Under the pieces are notes generated by a model that saw only the letters and a program-made list of their open reading frames with translations, was not told the origin of the DNA and searched no databases. From positions 1 through 36,032 of the forward strand of contig NZ_JAQGLA010000076.1 of the NCBI RefSeq assembly GCF_027853915.1: DNA of 36,032 nt, read 5' to 3'. The stretch comes from Saccharopolyspora oryzae. Lineage in GTDB: Bacteria; Actinomycetota; Actinomycetes; Mycobacteriales; Pseudonocardiaceae. A program made the position numbers and the translations under genes. This document shows, piece by piece, positions 15,456 through 23,029 of this stretch (position 1 is the stretch's first letter; every line of letters starts with the position of its first letter).

Positions 15456-16574
15456 TCACTCGTGGTGGTGGATGGGGCCCTCGACGTCGGTCAGGCGGAC
15501 GCCCTTGCCGCCCCAGCGGAGGGCGATCAGTTCCGCTGCGATGGAGACCGCGGTCTCCTCCGGGGTGCGGGCGCCCAGGTCGAGGCCGATCGGAGAGGAC
15601 AGCTTGGTCAGCTCCTCCTCGGTGAGGCCCTGCTCGCGGAGGCGCTTGAGGCGGTCGTCGTGGGTCCGGCGGGAGCCCATCGCCCCGACGTAGCCGAGGT
15701 TCAGGCGCAGCGCTGCCTCCAGCACCGGCACGTCGAACTTCGGGTCGTGGGTGAGGACCATGACCGCGGTGCGCTCGTCGACCCTGCCCGCCGCCGCCTC
15801 GGCCTCGAGGTAGCGGTGCGGCCAGTCCACGACGACGTCGTCGACGCCAGGGAACCTGCTGTGCGTCGCGAACACCGGGCGCGCGTCGCACACCGTCACG
15901 CGGTAGCCGAGGAAACCGCCCATCCGGGCCATCGCGGCGGCGAAGTCGATCGCGCCGAACACCAGCATCCGCGGCGGCGGTTCGAAGGAGTTCACGAACA
16001 CCCGCAGCCCTTCGCCGCGGCGCTGGCCTTCGGGGCCGTACTCGATCACCCCGCTGCGACCGCTGGCCAGCATGCCGCGCGCGTCGTCGAGCACCGCGTC
16101 GTCGATCCGCGGCGAGCCCAGGCCGCCGCTGCTGCGCTCGCGCCAGACCAGCAGGTGCGCACCGACCTTCGCCTCGTCGGGGTGCTCCACGACGGTCACG
16201 ACGGCGACCGGTTCTTCCGCGCGCACCGACGCGGCGACCTCGTCCAGCTCGGGGAAGGTCTCGCGATCGACCTTCTCCACGAAGACGTCCAAGATCCCGC
16301 CGCAGGTCAGGCCGACCGCGAAGGCGTCGTCATCGCTGACGCCGTAGCGCCGCACGACCGGCTCGGAGCCCTCCAGCACCGCCGTCGCCTCTTCGTAGAC
16401 GGCACCCTCGACGCAACCGCCCGAAACGCTGCCGAACGCCTCGCCCTCGCTGGTCACCAGCATCGAAGCGCCCGGCGGCCGGGGTGCCGAGCGGAACGTC
16501 GCGACCACGGTGCCCAGCCCGATGGACTCGCCCGACTCCCACCGCTTGGTCAACTCGTCCAGCACGTCGCGCAC
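15456..16574 (-). CDS. xdhC: XdhC/CoxF-family molybdenum hydroxylase maturation protein
   Basis: XdhC proteins bind the molybdenum cofactor, assist its sulfuration or insertion, and hand it to xanthine dehydrogenase-type enzymes. The 372-residue protein has the N-terminal XdhC domain with GSVSGGCVEG (48-57, C54 probably the cofactor-contacting Cys) and a C-terminal Rossmann domain (MLVFGAIDFAAAMARMGG, followed by VTVCDARPVFA; later GYVGAMGSRRTHDDR). GTG at 16574 has GGAGG six bases upstream. It lies between the CoxE-like gene and the structural subunits, all on the same strand, consistent with maturing the CoxL-like enzyme. A palindrome-rich gap of 139 bases separates it from the CoxE-like gene. 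Confidence 0.93.
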   Translation of the reverse strand: MRDVLDELTKRWESGESIGLGTVVATFRSAPRPPGASMLVTSEGEAFGSVSGGCVEGAVYEEATAVLEGSEPVVRRYGVSDDDAFAVGLTCGGILDVFVEKVDRETFPELDEVAASVRAEEPVAVVTVVEHPDEAKVGAHLLVWRERSSGGLGSPRIDDAVLDDARGMLASGRSGVIEYGPEGQRRGEGLRVFVNSFEPPPRMLVFGAIDFAAAMARMGGFLGYRVTVCDARPVFATHSRFPGVDDVVVDWPHRYLEAEAAAGRVDERTAVMVLTHDPKFDVPVLEAALRLNLGYVGAMGSRRTHDDRLKRLREQGLTEEELTKLSSPIGLDLGARTPEETAVSIAAELIALRWGGKGVRLTDVEGPIHHHE

Positions 16575-16621
16575 AGCGCACCTCCGCTCTCACCGGCGCG
16601 GCCCTCGATGCCGCGTGCGTC

Positions 16622-16689
16622 CGCAAGTTCAATGGAAATCCCAGGTCCAAATTCCATTGAAATCGGACGTCCGATTTCAATGGAATTTG
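16622..16689. repeat. 42-bp perfect palindrome with an extra half-copy
   Basis: Positions 16648-16689 form a 42-bp perfect palindrome with no spacer; each arm reads CAAATTCCATTGAAATCGG followed by AC, meeting at 16668/16669. Beside it at 16622-16640 lies CGCAAGTTCAATGGAAATC, a variant of the arm with its flank (CGCAAATTCCATTGAAATC). The shared core TTTCAATKGAA resembles the TTTCAATTGAAA core of the 18-bp palindromes elsewhere in the window. It lies between the CoxE-like stop and the xdhC start. Confidence 0.92.
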
Positions 16690-16713
16690 CGGCGGAGCCG
16701 CGGGGAATCGTTG

Positions 16714-17844
16714 CTAGTTCTGGCATTTCGTTCCTCCGGCACCTGGTTGGGACAGCCGGCGGACCCAGGACCAGACGTCCTCCAGCGACCGCAGGCTGTG
16801 CCCGGCGACCATCCGGTCCACGTGCGGCATCGCCGCGACGATCCCGGACTGGACCGGCTGGTAGCCGTCGTGGCCGGCGTGCGGGTTCGCCCAGATCACC
16901 GCGCGGGCCAAGCGCCGCAGCCGACGCATCTGGTCGGCGAGCTCGGTGGCGTCGCCGCGCTCCCAGCCGTCGGAGAACAGCACGACCACCGATCCGCGCG
17001 CGACACCCCGCTGCCCCCACCGGTCCAGGAACACCCGGAGCGTTTCGCCGAGGCGGGTGCCGCCGGAGAAGTCCGGTACCGCGTGGGAAGCGGCGAGCAG
17101 CGCGGCTTCCGGATCTCGTTGCCGCAGCTGCCTGCTCACCCGCGTCATCCTCGTGCCGAGCGTGAAGACCTCGGTGCTGGCGGGCGATCTGCGCACCACG
17201 ACGTGGGCGAACCGCAGCAGCGCGTCCGCGTACGGGCTCATCGAGCCCGAGACGTCGATCAGCAGCACGACCCGCCGCGGCCTCCGGGAACGGCGCTGCC
17301 TCCGCAGCCGCACCGGCTCGCCGCCGGAACGCAGCATCTCGCGCAGCGTGGCGCGGGAGCTCAGCGAGCCGCGCTTGCTGCCGCGACGCCGGAGCGCTGG
17401 GCGCGACGGCGGTTCGGGGCGCAGCACCGCGAGCATCCGCCGCAGGTGTTCGCGCTCCGGCACGCCGAGTTCGGACAGGTCGCGTCGGCGCAGGACTTCG
17501 GCGTCGCTGGCCGCGGCCGCCAGCGGCCGGTCCGCGTCGCCGTCCTGGTCACCGGCGTCGACCGCGGTCAGCGCGGCGATCTGCGAAGGGCGCGGCAGCG
17601 GACGGCCCACCGGCTCGGTGGGCGCCTCCGCAGAACCGAACCAGGATTCGAAGGCCGCGTTGTAGCGCGGCAGGTCGTCCGGGTCGGAGCACAGCGTCAG
17701 GCGGCCCGCCCAGAAGACCGCGTCGCGGTCGAGGCCGACCTGCTCCACTGCGGCGAGGAAGGCCTGCACGCGCGTCGGTCCGCAGGCCATGCCGGAATGC
17801 CGCAGGGCACGCGCGAACCCGACCAGCCCGGTCACGGTGTGCAT
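16714..17844 (-). CDS. CoxE-like VWA-domain protein
   Basis: CoxE works with the AAA ATPase CoxD in assembling the metal site of CO dehydrogenase-type enzymes. The 376-residue protein has an N-terminal helical region (1-110), a strongly basic linker (about 150-190, RRRGSKRG and RRQRRSRRPRR), and a C-terminal von Willebrand A domain with an intact MIDAS motif DVSGSMS (197-203), the conserved Thr region in SGGTRLGETL and FSDGWERGD. ATG at 17844 follows a G-rich ribosome site (AGGGGGGCGGA). It starts 22 bases after the CoxD-like stop. The basic linker is longer than I expect for the family. Confidence 0.93.
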   Translation of the reverse strand: MHTVTGLVGFARALRHSGMACGPTRVQAFLAAVEQVGLDRDAVFWAGRLTLCSDPDDLPRYNAAFESWFGSAEAPTEPVGRPLPRPSQIAALTAVDAGDQDGDADRPLAAAASDAEVLRRRDLSELGVPEREHLRRMLAVLRPEPPSRPALRRRGSKRGSLSSRATLREMLRSGGEPVRLRRQRRSRRPRRVVLLIDVSGSMSPYADALLRFAHVVVRRSPASTEVFTLGTRMTRVSRQLRQRDPEAALLAASHAVPDFSGGTRLGETLRVFLDRWGQRGVARGSVVVLFSDGWERGDATELADQMRRLRRLARAVIWANPHAGHDGYQPVQSGIVAAMPHVDRMVAGHSLRSLEDVWSWVRRLSQPGAGGTKCQN

Positions 17845-17866
17845 TCCGCCCCCCTTCGGGATCCGC

Positions 17867-18760
17867 TCAGCGCTCGGCGGTGAGGACGCCGGAGGCGCGC
17901 ACGCGCTCCGCGTCCTCGCGGTACTTGAGCACCGCGCCCAGCGTCGTCGCAGCCACCTCGGTGTCCAGTTCGTCCTGCTCCAGCGCCTGCAGGGCCTGCG
18001 CCCAGTCCAGCGCTTCGGCCACGCCCGGCGGCTTGAGCAGCTCCATCTGCCGCATCCGCTGCACGGTCGCGGCCACCTGCTCGGCCAGCCGCCGGTCGAG
18101 CCCCGGCAGCCGGCGCCGCAGGATCGCCACCTCGCGCTCCAGGCCCGGGTGCTCCAGCCAGTGGTAGAGGCAGCGGCGCTTCAACGCGTCGTGCACCTCG
18201 CGGGTCCGGTTGGACGTGAGGACGACGATCGGCGGCTGGACCGCCGACACCACTCCGAACTCCGGAATGGTGACCGCGTATTCCGACAGCACCTCGAGCA
18301 GGAAGGCCTCGAACTCGTCGTCGGCGCGGTCGATCTCGTCGACCAGCAGCACGCACGGCGACTCCTGCAGCGCCCGCAACAACGGCCTCGCGAGCAGGAA
18401 CCTGCGGGTGTAGAGGGAGGATTCGGCGGCCTCAGCGTCCAGTTCTCCCCCGGCGGCGGCCTCCAGGGTGCGCAGGTGCAGCAGCTGCCGCGGGAAATCC
18501 CAGTCGTAGAGCGCCTGCGCCGCGTCGATGCCCTCGTGGCACTGCAGCCGGATCAGGTCCACCCCGAGCGCAGTGGCCAAGGCCTGCGCCAGCGCGGTCT
18601 TTCCGGTGCCCGGCTCGCCCTCGCACAGCAGCGGGCGCTGCATCCGCATCGCCAGGAACGCCGCAGTGGCGATGCCGTCGTCGGGCAGGTACCCGGTGCT
18701 GTCCAGCGCTTCGGCGACTGCGGCCGGGGACTTCAGGTCGAACGCGTCATCCACCGCCAT
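17867..18760 (-). CDS. CoxD-like MoxR-family AAA+ ATPase
   Basis: A 297-residue AAA+ ATPase acting with the VWA protein encoded next to it, probably as a chaperone for molybdenum hydroxylase maturation. It has Walker A GEPGTGKT (48-55), Walker B LLVDEID (138-144), sensor 1 VLTSNRTREV (180-189) and a C-terminal helical lid. ATG at 18760 gives MAVDDAFDLKSP; the ribosome site is weak, and a TTG at 18781 is an alternative. The gene lies 44 bases behind a TetR gene on the same strand, so tetR-coxD-coxE-xdhC may be one transcript. Confidence 0.94.
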   Translation of the reverse strand: MAVDDAFDLKSPAAVAEALDSTGYLPDDGIATAAFLAMRMQRPLLCEGEPGTGKTALAQALATALGVDLIRLQCHEGIDAAQALYDWDFPRQLLHLRTLEAAAGGELDAEAAESSLYTRRFLLARPLLRALQESPCVLLVDEIDRADDEFEAFLLEVLSEYAVTIPEFGVVSAVQPPIVVLTSNRTREVHDALKRRCLYHWLEHPGLEREVAILRRRLPGLDRRLAEQVAATVQRMRQMELLKPPGVAEALDWAQALQALEQDELDTEVAATTLGAVLKYREDAERVRASGVLTAER

Positions 18761-18804
18761 ACCGCGAGCGTATGCGAACAACCACCGCGAAGGCGATCAT
18801 CCGA

Positions 18805-19383
18805 TCATCCGGCCAGCAAGTCCTGGACCGCGTCGGTGACTGTGCCAACCTCCAAGTCCGGGATCGGCCCACCCCGCCCCAGGTGCCGCCGGACCACCGC
18901 GAGGGGCAGGTCCACCACGGCCAGGAACACCCTGGCCCGGCCGCTCTCCCCGGACCGGCCGAGCCGCTCCGCCAAACCGCCGAGGGCCTCGTCCACCTGC
19001 GCGTTCCCCTTCTCCAGGCGTTCGCGGGCTTCGGCGGGCCAATCCGCGAAACCGTAGGCACCGGGGCCCGCGAGCAGCACGTCGGCCTCGGCCGGGTGCT
19101 CGCGGCACCACTCGAGGACGTGGCGCGCCGCGGCGACCGCTGCTTCCCGGGGCGGCGCTTGAACAGCGGCGAGGAAGCCGTCCTGGAACCGGGTGACGGT
19201 GCGCAGCCACAGCTCGGACAGCAGCGCGGTCCGATCCGGGAACCGGTGGTAGACCGAGCCGCTCGGGGCGCCCGCGGCTCGCGCGACCGCCGCCATCGTC
19301 ACGCCGCGCGGCCCGGCTTCCGCGGCCAGCTCGACGGCAGCGTCCAGGAGTCGATCGGCGTCGTGCCGTGGAGGCCTTCCCAT
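18805..19383 (-). CDS. TetR-family repressor, probable regulator of the molybdenum hydroxylase cluster
   Basis: A 192-residue TetR regulator: N-terminal helix-turn-helix (about 29-48, TMAAVARAAGAPSGSVYHRF) and a variable ligand domain. The HTH ends with the typical GSVYHRFPDRTALL. ATG at 19383 directly abuts a 9+9 dyad in the intergenic region, as expected for an autoregulated repressor with a divergent partner gene. Downstream, 44 bases away, begins the CoxD-like gene, so the ligand may be the substrate or product of the hydroxylase. The ligand cannot be predicted from sequence. Confidence 0.92.
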   Translation of the reverse strand: MGRPPRHDADRLLDAAVELAAEAGPRGVTMAAVARAAGAPSGSVYHRFPDRTALLSELWLRTVTRFQDGFLAAVQAPPREAAVAAARHVLEWCREHPAEADVLLAGPGAYGFADWPAEARERLEKGNAQVDEALGGLAERLGRSGESGRARVFLAVVDLPLAVVRRHLGRGGPIPDLEVGTVTDAVQDLLAG

Positions 19384-19431
19384 GTATTGGAGGATAGGCT
19401 CCAATACTGTTTTAGAGAGAACTATCTAAAA
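19384..19431. promoter_or_regulatory. Probable TetR operators and divergent promoter
   Basis: GTATTGGAG (19384-19392) and CTCCAATAC (19399-19407) are perfect 9-base inverted repeats with a six-base spacer, the size of TetR operators. A second dyad TTTTAGA (19410-19416) / TCTAAAA (19425-19431) follows. The AT-rich stretch (TATCTA at 19423) probably contains the -10 for the plus-strand gene. Repressor binding would block both directions. Confidence 0.75.
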
Positions 19432-19442
19432 TGGGAGGTCCG

Positions 19443-19946
19443 ATGGCCGTCCGGAACGTGCACGTGCGATGTCTGCCGGTGGACGAGGACACCGCCGGAG
19501 CCCTGATCGACTCGCTGGCGAGCCCACAGGACCAGTTGTGGCCGGACCGCGCGTGGCCACCGATGCGGTTCGACCGCCCGTTGGGAGTCGGCGCCCGAGG
19601 AGGGCACGGGCCGGTGCGCTACCGGATCACCGGGTACGCCCCCGGACGCTGGATCCGGTTCCGCTTCACCACCCCACGCGGCTTCGACGGATTCCACGAG
19701 TTCGCGGTGCAACGCGAAGACGACCGCACCTCGCTGCACCACCTGCTGTCCATCCACCTCCGAGGACCAGCCCTGATCACCTGGCCGCTGGTGTGGCGCC
19801 CGCTGCACGATGCACTGCTCGAGGACTGCCTCGACAAGGCCGAGCGGTCCACCACGGGCGCAGTCCGGGAACCGGCCCGCTGGTCCTGGTGGGTGCGCCT
19901 GCTGCGGACGCTGGCGTCGGCGCGGACCCGGTCGGGGCGCGGATAG
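19443..19946 (+). CDS. SRPBCC-like (START-type) small protein divergent from tetR
   Basis: A 167-residue protein with features of the polyketide cyclase/SRPBCC fold: a helix with a Trp-Pro-rich region (QLWPDRAWPPMRFDRPL), then YRITGYAPGRWIRFRFTTPRGFDGFHEFAV and a long C-terminal helix (WRPLHDALLEDCLDKAER). This fold binds hydrophobic ligands; no catalytic residue is evident. ATG at 19443 has GGGAGG four bases upstream; an in-frame ATG at 19431 would leave no ribosome site. It shares the tetR operator region and probably its control. Its ligand might be related to the hydroxylase pathway. Confidence 0.7.
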   Translation: MAVRNVHVRCLPVDEDTAGALIDSLASPQDQLWPDRAWPPMRFDRPLGVGARGGHGPVRYRITGYAPGRWIRFRFTTPRGFDGFHEFAVQREDDRTSLHHLLSIHLRGPALITWPLVWRPLHDALLEDCLDKAERSTTGAVREPARWSWWVRLLRTLASARTRSGRG

Positions 19947-19975
19947 GATCTCGGCGGCTTCGGAAAGGGGGCGCT

Positions 19976-20533
19976 TTGAGTCGGTTCAGCGGGTTCCCCG
20001 CGCACATCGAGAAGCACGTCGGGCGGGTTCGCGGTGCCCACAGCCGGATGGCCGGTGGGCGCGACCGGGGCTACGACCTGGTCTACTGCGACCACCCGGA
20101 CGGCGCGCACGTCACCGTGCTGACCAGCGGTTTGCGCGATCGCACCGCCGGTGCGCCGCTGCCGCAGGAACTGGTGTGCACGCTGCAGGCCGATCAAGAA
20201 CTGCACGCCCGGCACCTGGCCGGAGTGATCGCCGAACTGCTGACCGGGTCGAACAGCCGCGTCGGGTACGGCGCGCTGATCATGAACGACCGGGTCCTGC
20301 TGCCGGAGTCCGAGATCGCCGGAGCCCTCGCCGCACCGCACCCCTACCTCGGCGACGAGTTCGACGTCCTGCTCGACGACTCCGGGCAACCTGTCCTGCA
20401 GCTCATCACCCTCGTCCCGATCACCCGGGGCGAAGCCCAGCTGGTCGCCCGCTACGGCCGCGACGCCCTGTACGACCGCTGGGAACAGACCGGCGCGAAC
20501 CTGCTCGACATCCACCGCCCCTGCACCGCCTGA
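19976..20533 (+). CDS. SUFU-domain protein 2
   Basis: A 185-residue protein related to the 8367-8960 product. Shared features in order: FxxHIEKHVGR-like N-terminal helix, RGYDLVYCDHPDGAHVTVLTSGL (RGYGLVFFQLEQYHLTTVISSGL in the other), PLPQELVCTLQADQ (QELACTVYKEQ), the LLPESEIAG / LLPGTEFHG turn, LQLITLVPIT (LQVFTLLPVT) and the ending LLDIHRP (VFDLGRP). The best start is TTG at 19976 with AAGGGGG upstream, because later ATG codons would remove the conserved helix. It lies 29 bases after the SRPBCC gene, probably one transcript. Biochemical role unknown. Confidence 0.72.
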   Translation: MSRFSGFPAHIEKHVGRVRGAHSRMAGGRDRGYDLVYCDHPDGAHVTVLTSGLRDRTAGAPLPQELVCTLQADQELHARHLAGVIAELLTGSNSRVGYGALIMNDRVLLPESEIAGALAAPHPYLGDEFDVLLDDSGQPVLQLITLVPITRGEAQLVARYGRDALYDRWEQTGANLLDIHRPCTA

Positions 20534-20617
20534 TCCCAGGGTCGTCAGGGCTGGATCAGGGGTTGCTCGGGGTTGTTCCCGGACGTGGTGGGGGCGTTCT
20601 CCGCGCAGGATCTAGGC

Positions 20618-20851
20618 ATGGCTGAAGAGATCCCCAGCATCACCACCGCGAACACCGACACCTCGAGCAAGAAGTTCCGGCGCAGCCGCGACGAGCGGAT
20701 GATCGCCGGGCTGTGCGGCGGGGCCGGCAAGGCCCTCGGCGTGGACCCCGTCCTGGTCCGGGTGGGGCTCATCGCCGCGACGCTGTTCGGCTTCGGCGCC
20801 GGCACCCTCCTCTACCTGGTCTGCTGGCTGGTCGTTCCCGAGGAGGAGTGA
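20618..20851 (+). CDS. Small PspC-domain membrane protein
   Basis: A 77-residue protein with a short cytoplasmic start, FRRSRDERMIAGLCGGAGKALGVDPVLVRV (the PspC signature) and one membrane hairpin or helix (about 48-73) ending VVPEEE. PspC proteins respond to envelope stress or regulate associated sensors; in actinomycetes they are often alone or next to a PspC-fused kinase, which is absent here. ATG at 20618 is used. Its stop TGA and the stop of the convergent GH84 gene together form TGATCA, so no terminator separates them. Confidence 0.88.
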   Translation: MAEEIPSITTANTDTSSKKFRRSRDERMIAGLCGGAGKALGVDPVLVRVGLIAATLFGFGAGTLLYLVCWLVVPEEE

Positions 20852-22861
20852 TCAGCGCAGGCCGGGCGCCTGTTCGACGAAGGTGTCCAGCACGCCGTCT
20901 CCCACGTGGACCGGCCCCTGGGGGCGGACCTTGCCCGGGACGGTTCGGATCTGCCCGGCGCGCGAGGCGAGCTGCTGCGCCTCGGCGAAGTGCCCGGACG
21001 CCGCCGCCTCGTCGCCGTTCACCCGCGCCTGCAGCCCGTCGAGCGAGGCCACCATCGCCTCTCCCCAGAGCCCGGTGGCGTTCAGCCAGGGTTCGACGTC
21101 CGAGACGAAGTCCTTCGGCGCTCCCCGTTCGATGCGGCCGGGCGCGTCGGCGATCGCCTGCGCGTACTCGCGCAGCTCCCGCACCGCCTTCGCGCGGTCG
21201 CCGCTGCCCCACGCCGCCTGGAACTGCTCGATGCGGCGGGACAGCTCCGGCGCCTGCGGCAGCCACGCGCGCCCGCTGGGCAGCGGCCCCATGTGCTCCA
21301 GGTCGAAGAACACCAGCAGCGCACCGGCGGTCGCCGGATCGGCTGCCAGGCCCGGGTTCTCACCCGCGGCGCGCTGGCCCGCCAGGTAGTCGGCCGCTGC
21401 CTTCCAGGCCCGCTGGGCGTTGAAATCCTTGTCGTTCCAGTAGAAGTCGGCCGCCCCGAACTCCACGACCTTGCTCGCCGCCGCCAGGTTCATCGGGTTC
21501 ACCACGCCACCGGTGAGCTGCTGGTTCAGCCCCGGCTCGCGCTTCTCGTAGGTGCCGAGCAGCACGCGGCCGACCGAGCCGTCGAAGTCGTTGACCGGGT
21601 AGTTGTCCCACAAGAAGAGCTTGCGGCCCCAGACCTTCTCGGCCTGCTTGGCGTCGGAAACCGTGATCTGGCGCGGAATCACGCCATCCCCGGTCCACAT
21701 CGTCAGCACCCGCGGGTCCAGCGTCTCGCGGATCGCCGTCTTGTACGGCGAATCTTCCACGTCGGAGTACTCCGTCGGCACGAACTGCAGCGGCGTCACC
21801 CCGGGGTGGGTGTCGACGAACTCGTGCTGCACGCGGTTGAGCAGATCCGCCTGCGCCTGACCGGCCGCGCCCTGCGACGGGCTGCCGTACTTGGCCTTGT
21901 CGCCGTCGCAGTTCCACCGCGTGTAGGTGATGTCGTCCAGCGGCACGGAGAAGTCCCGCACGCCAGCGTCGTAGACGGCCTGCAGCTTGGCCACCAGCGC
22001 GCGGAAGTCCGATTCGTCGGTGTAGCAGATCGAAACGCCGGGCGAGAGCGCGAAGGTGAACTTCACGTGGTGCGCGGCGGCCTGCCCGATCAGCTGCTGC
22101 ACCGAGGCGAACTCGTCCGCCGGGTACGGCTCGCGCCACTTCTCCCGGTGGTACGGGTCGTCCTTGGGCGCGTAGATGTAGGTGTTGAACTTGACGTCGC
22201 CGTAGAAGGCCAGCTGGTCCATGCGCTGCTGGTGCGTCCACGGTGGACCGTAGAAGCCCTCGATGCTGCCGCGCACCGGCATGTCCGGGTGGTCGGAGAT
22301 CGCGACACCGGCGAGGCGACCTGGCGAGGCGAGCTGGCGCAGCGTCTGCACGCCGTAGTACGCGCCCGCCGCATCGGAAGCGCCGATGACCATCGCGGGA
22401 TCCGTGCCGCCGCGACCGGCCAGCACGTAACCCTCGGCCGGCACCTTCTCCGGAGCGACGAAGTCCAGGGCGCGCAGGCCCTCCGACACGGCCTGCGAAT
22501 TCCGGCCGCCGATCTGGATGCGCAGCGCAGCGTCGCTCGCGGGCTCCTGCCCCGGCTCGCGCACCACGACCTCGCTCGCCCCGGCCATCTTCAGCACCTG
22601 GGTGGCCAGGTCCCTGGTGGGCTTGTCGACCAGCTCGTCGACCACCAGCTCGACCTTGTCCCGCACGGCGATGTCGTCGCCGATCCGCCGGATCTCCTTC
22701 GGCTGCGGGGTCACCCGCGGCACCCCGGTCCCGGGCAGCGACTCGGCAGTCGTCGGCGCGCCCTGCTGCGGTGGCTGCGGGGCGTTGGTGCAACCCGCCA
22801 GCACGGCGCACATCAGCGTTGCGACCGCGATGGAACGCGACCGGGCATTTCGACCGAACAT
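20852..22861 (-). CDS. Lipoprotein glycoside hydrolase family 84 (beta-N-acetylglucosaminidase)
   Basis: A 669-residue exported enzyme cleaving terminal beta-GlcNAc. It has a lipoprotein signal with lipobox LAGC (21-24), a GH20b-like N-terminal domain (about 45-185), and a GH84 barrel starting RGSIEGFYGPPW (197-208), with NTYIYAPKDDPY (226-237) and the catalytic Asp pair D309/D310 in VPLDDITY (307-314), as in O-GlcNAcase and NagJ hyaluronidase-type enzymes acting by substrate-assisted catalysis. After the catalytic domain is a helical region (about 480-640). The likely natural substrate is a cell wall or environmental GlcNAc glycan; protein O-GlcNAc is not implied. Neighbours give no clue. 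Confidence 0.9.
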   Translation of the reverse strand: MFGRNARSRSIAVATLMCAVLAGCTNAPQPPQQGAPTTAESLPGTGVPRVTPQPKEIRRIGDDIAVRDKVELVVDELVDKPTRDLATQVLKMAGASEVVVREPGQEPASDAALRIQIGGRNSQAVSEGLRALDFVAPEKVPAEGYVLAGRGGTDPAMVIGASDAAGAYYGVQTLRQLASPGRLAGVAISDHPDMPVRGSIEGFYGPPWTHQQRMDQLAFYGDVKFNTYIYAPKDDPYHREKWREPYPADEFASVQQLIGQAAAHHVKFTFALSPGVSICYTDESDFRALVAKLQAVYDAGVRDFSVPLDDITYTRWNCDGDKAKYGSPSQGAAGQAQADLLNRVQHEFVDTHPGVTPLQFVPTEYSDVEDSPYKTAIRETLDPRVLTMWTGDGVIPRQITVSDAKQAEKVWGRKLFLWDNYPVNDFDGSVGRVLLGTYEKREPGLNQQLTGGVVNPMNLAAASKVVEFGAADFYWNDKDFNAQRAWKAAADYLAGQRAAGENPGLAADPATAGALLVFFDLEHMGPLPSGRAWLPQAPELSRRIEQFQAAWGSGDRAKAVRELREYAQAIADAPGRIERGAPKDFVSDVEPWLNATGLWGEAMVASLDGLQARVNGDEAAASGHFAEAQQLASRAGQIRTVPGKVRPQGPVHVGDGVLDTFVEQAPGLR

Positions 22862-23029
22862 GACCCCTACCTCGCCTGGACTCCGAACGGAATCAAGGAG
22901 ATCACATCGCGGTCTCGATCGCTGGCAGGGTGCGCACCGACCCGGCGAGAAGCCCCTAAGGTGCGCGCCTGACCCGGCGCTTCCCGTTGTTTCCCAACAC
23001 GCCCCGGTGTGTCGGGACCCCTCACGGCA

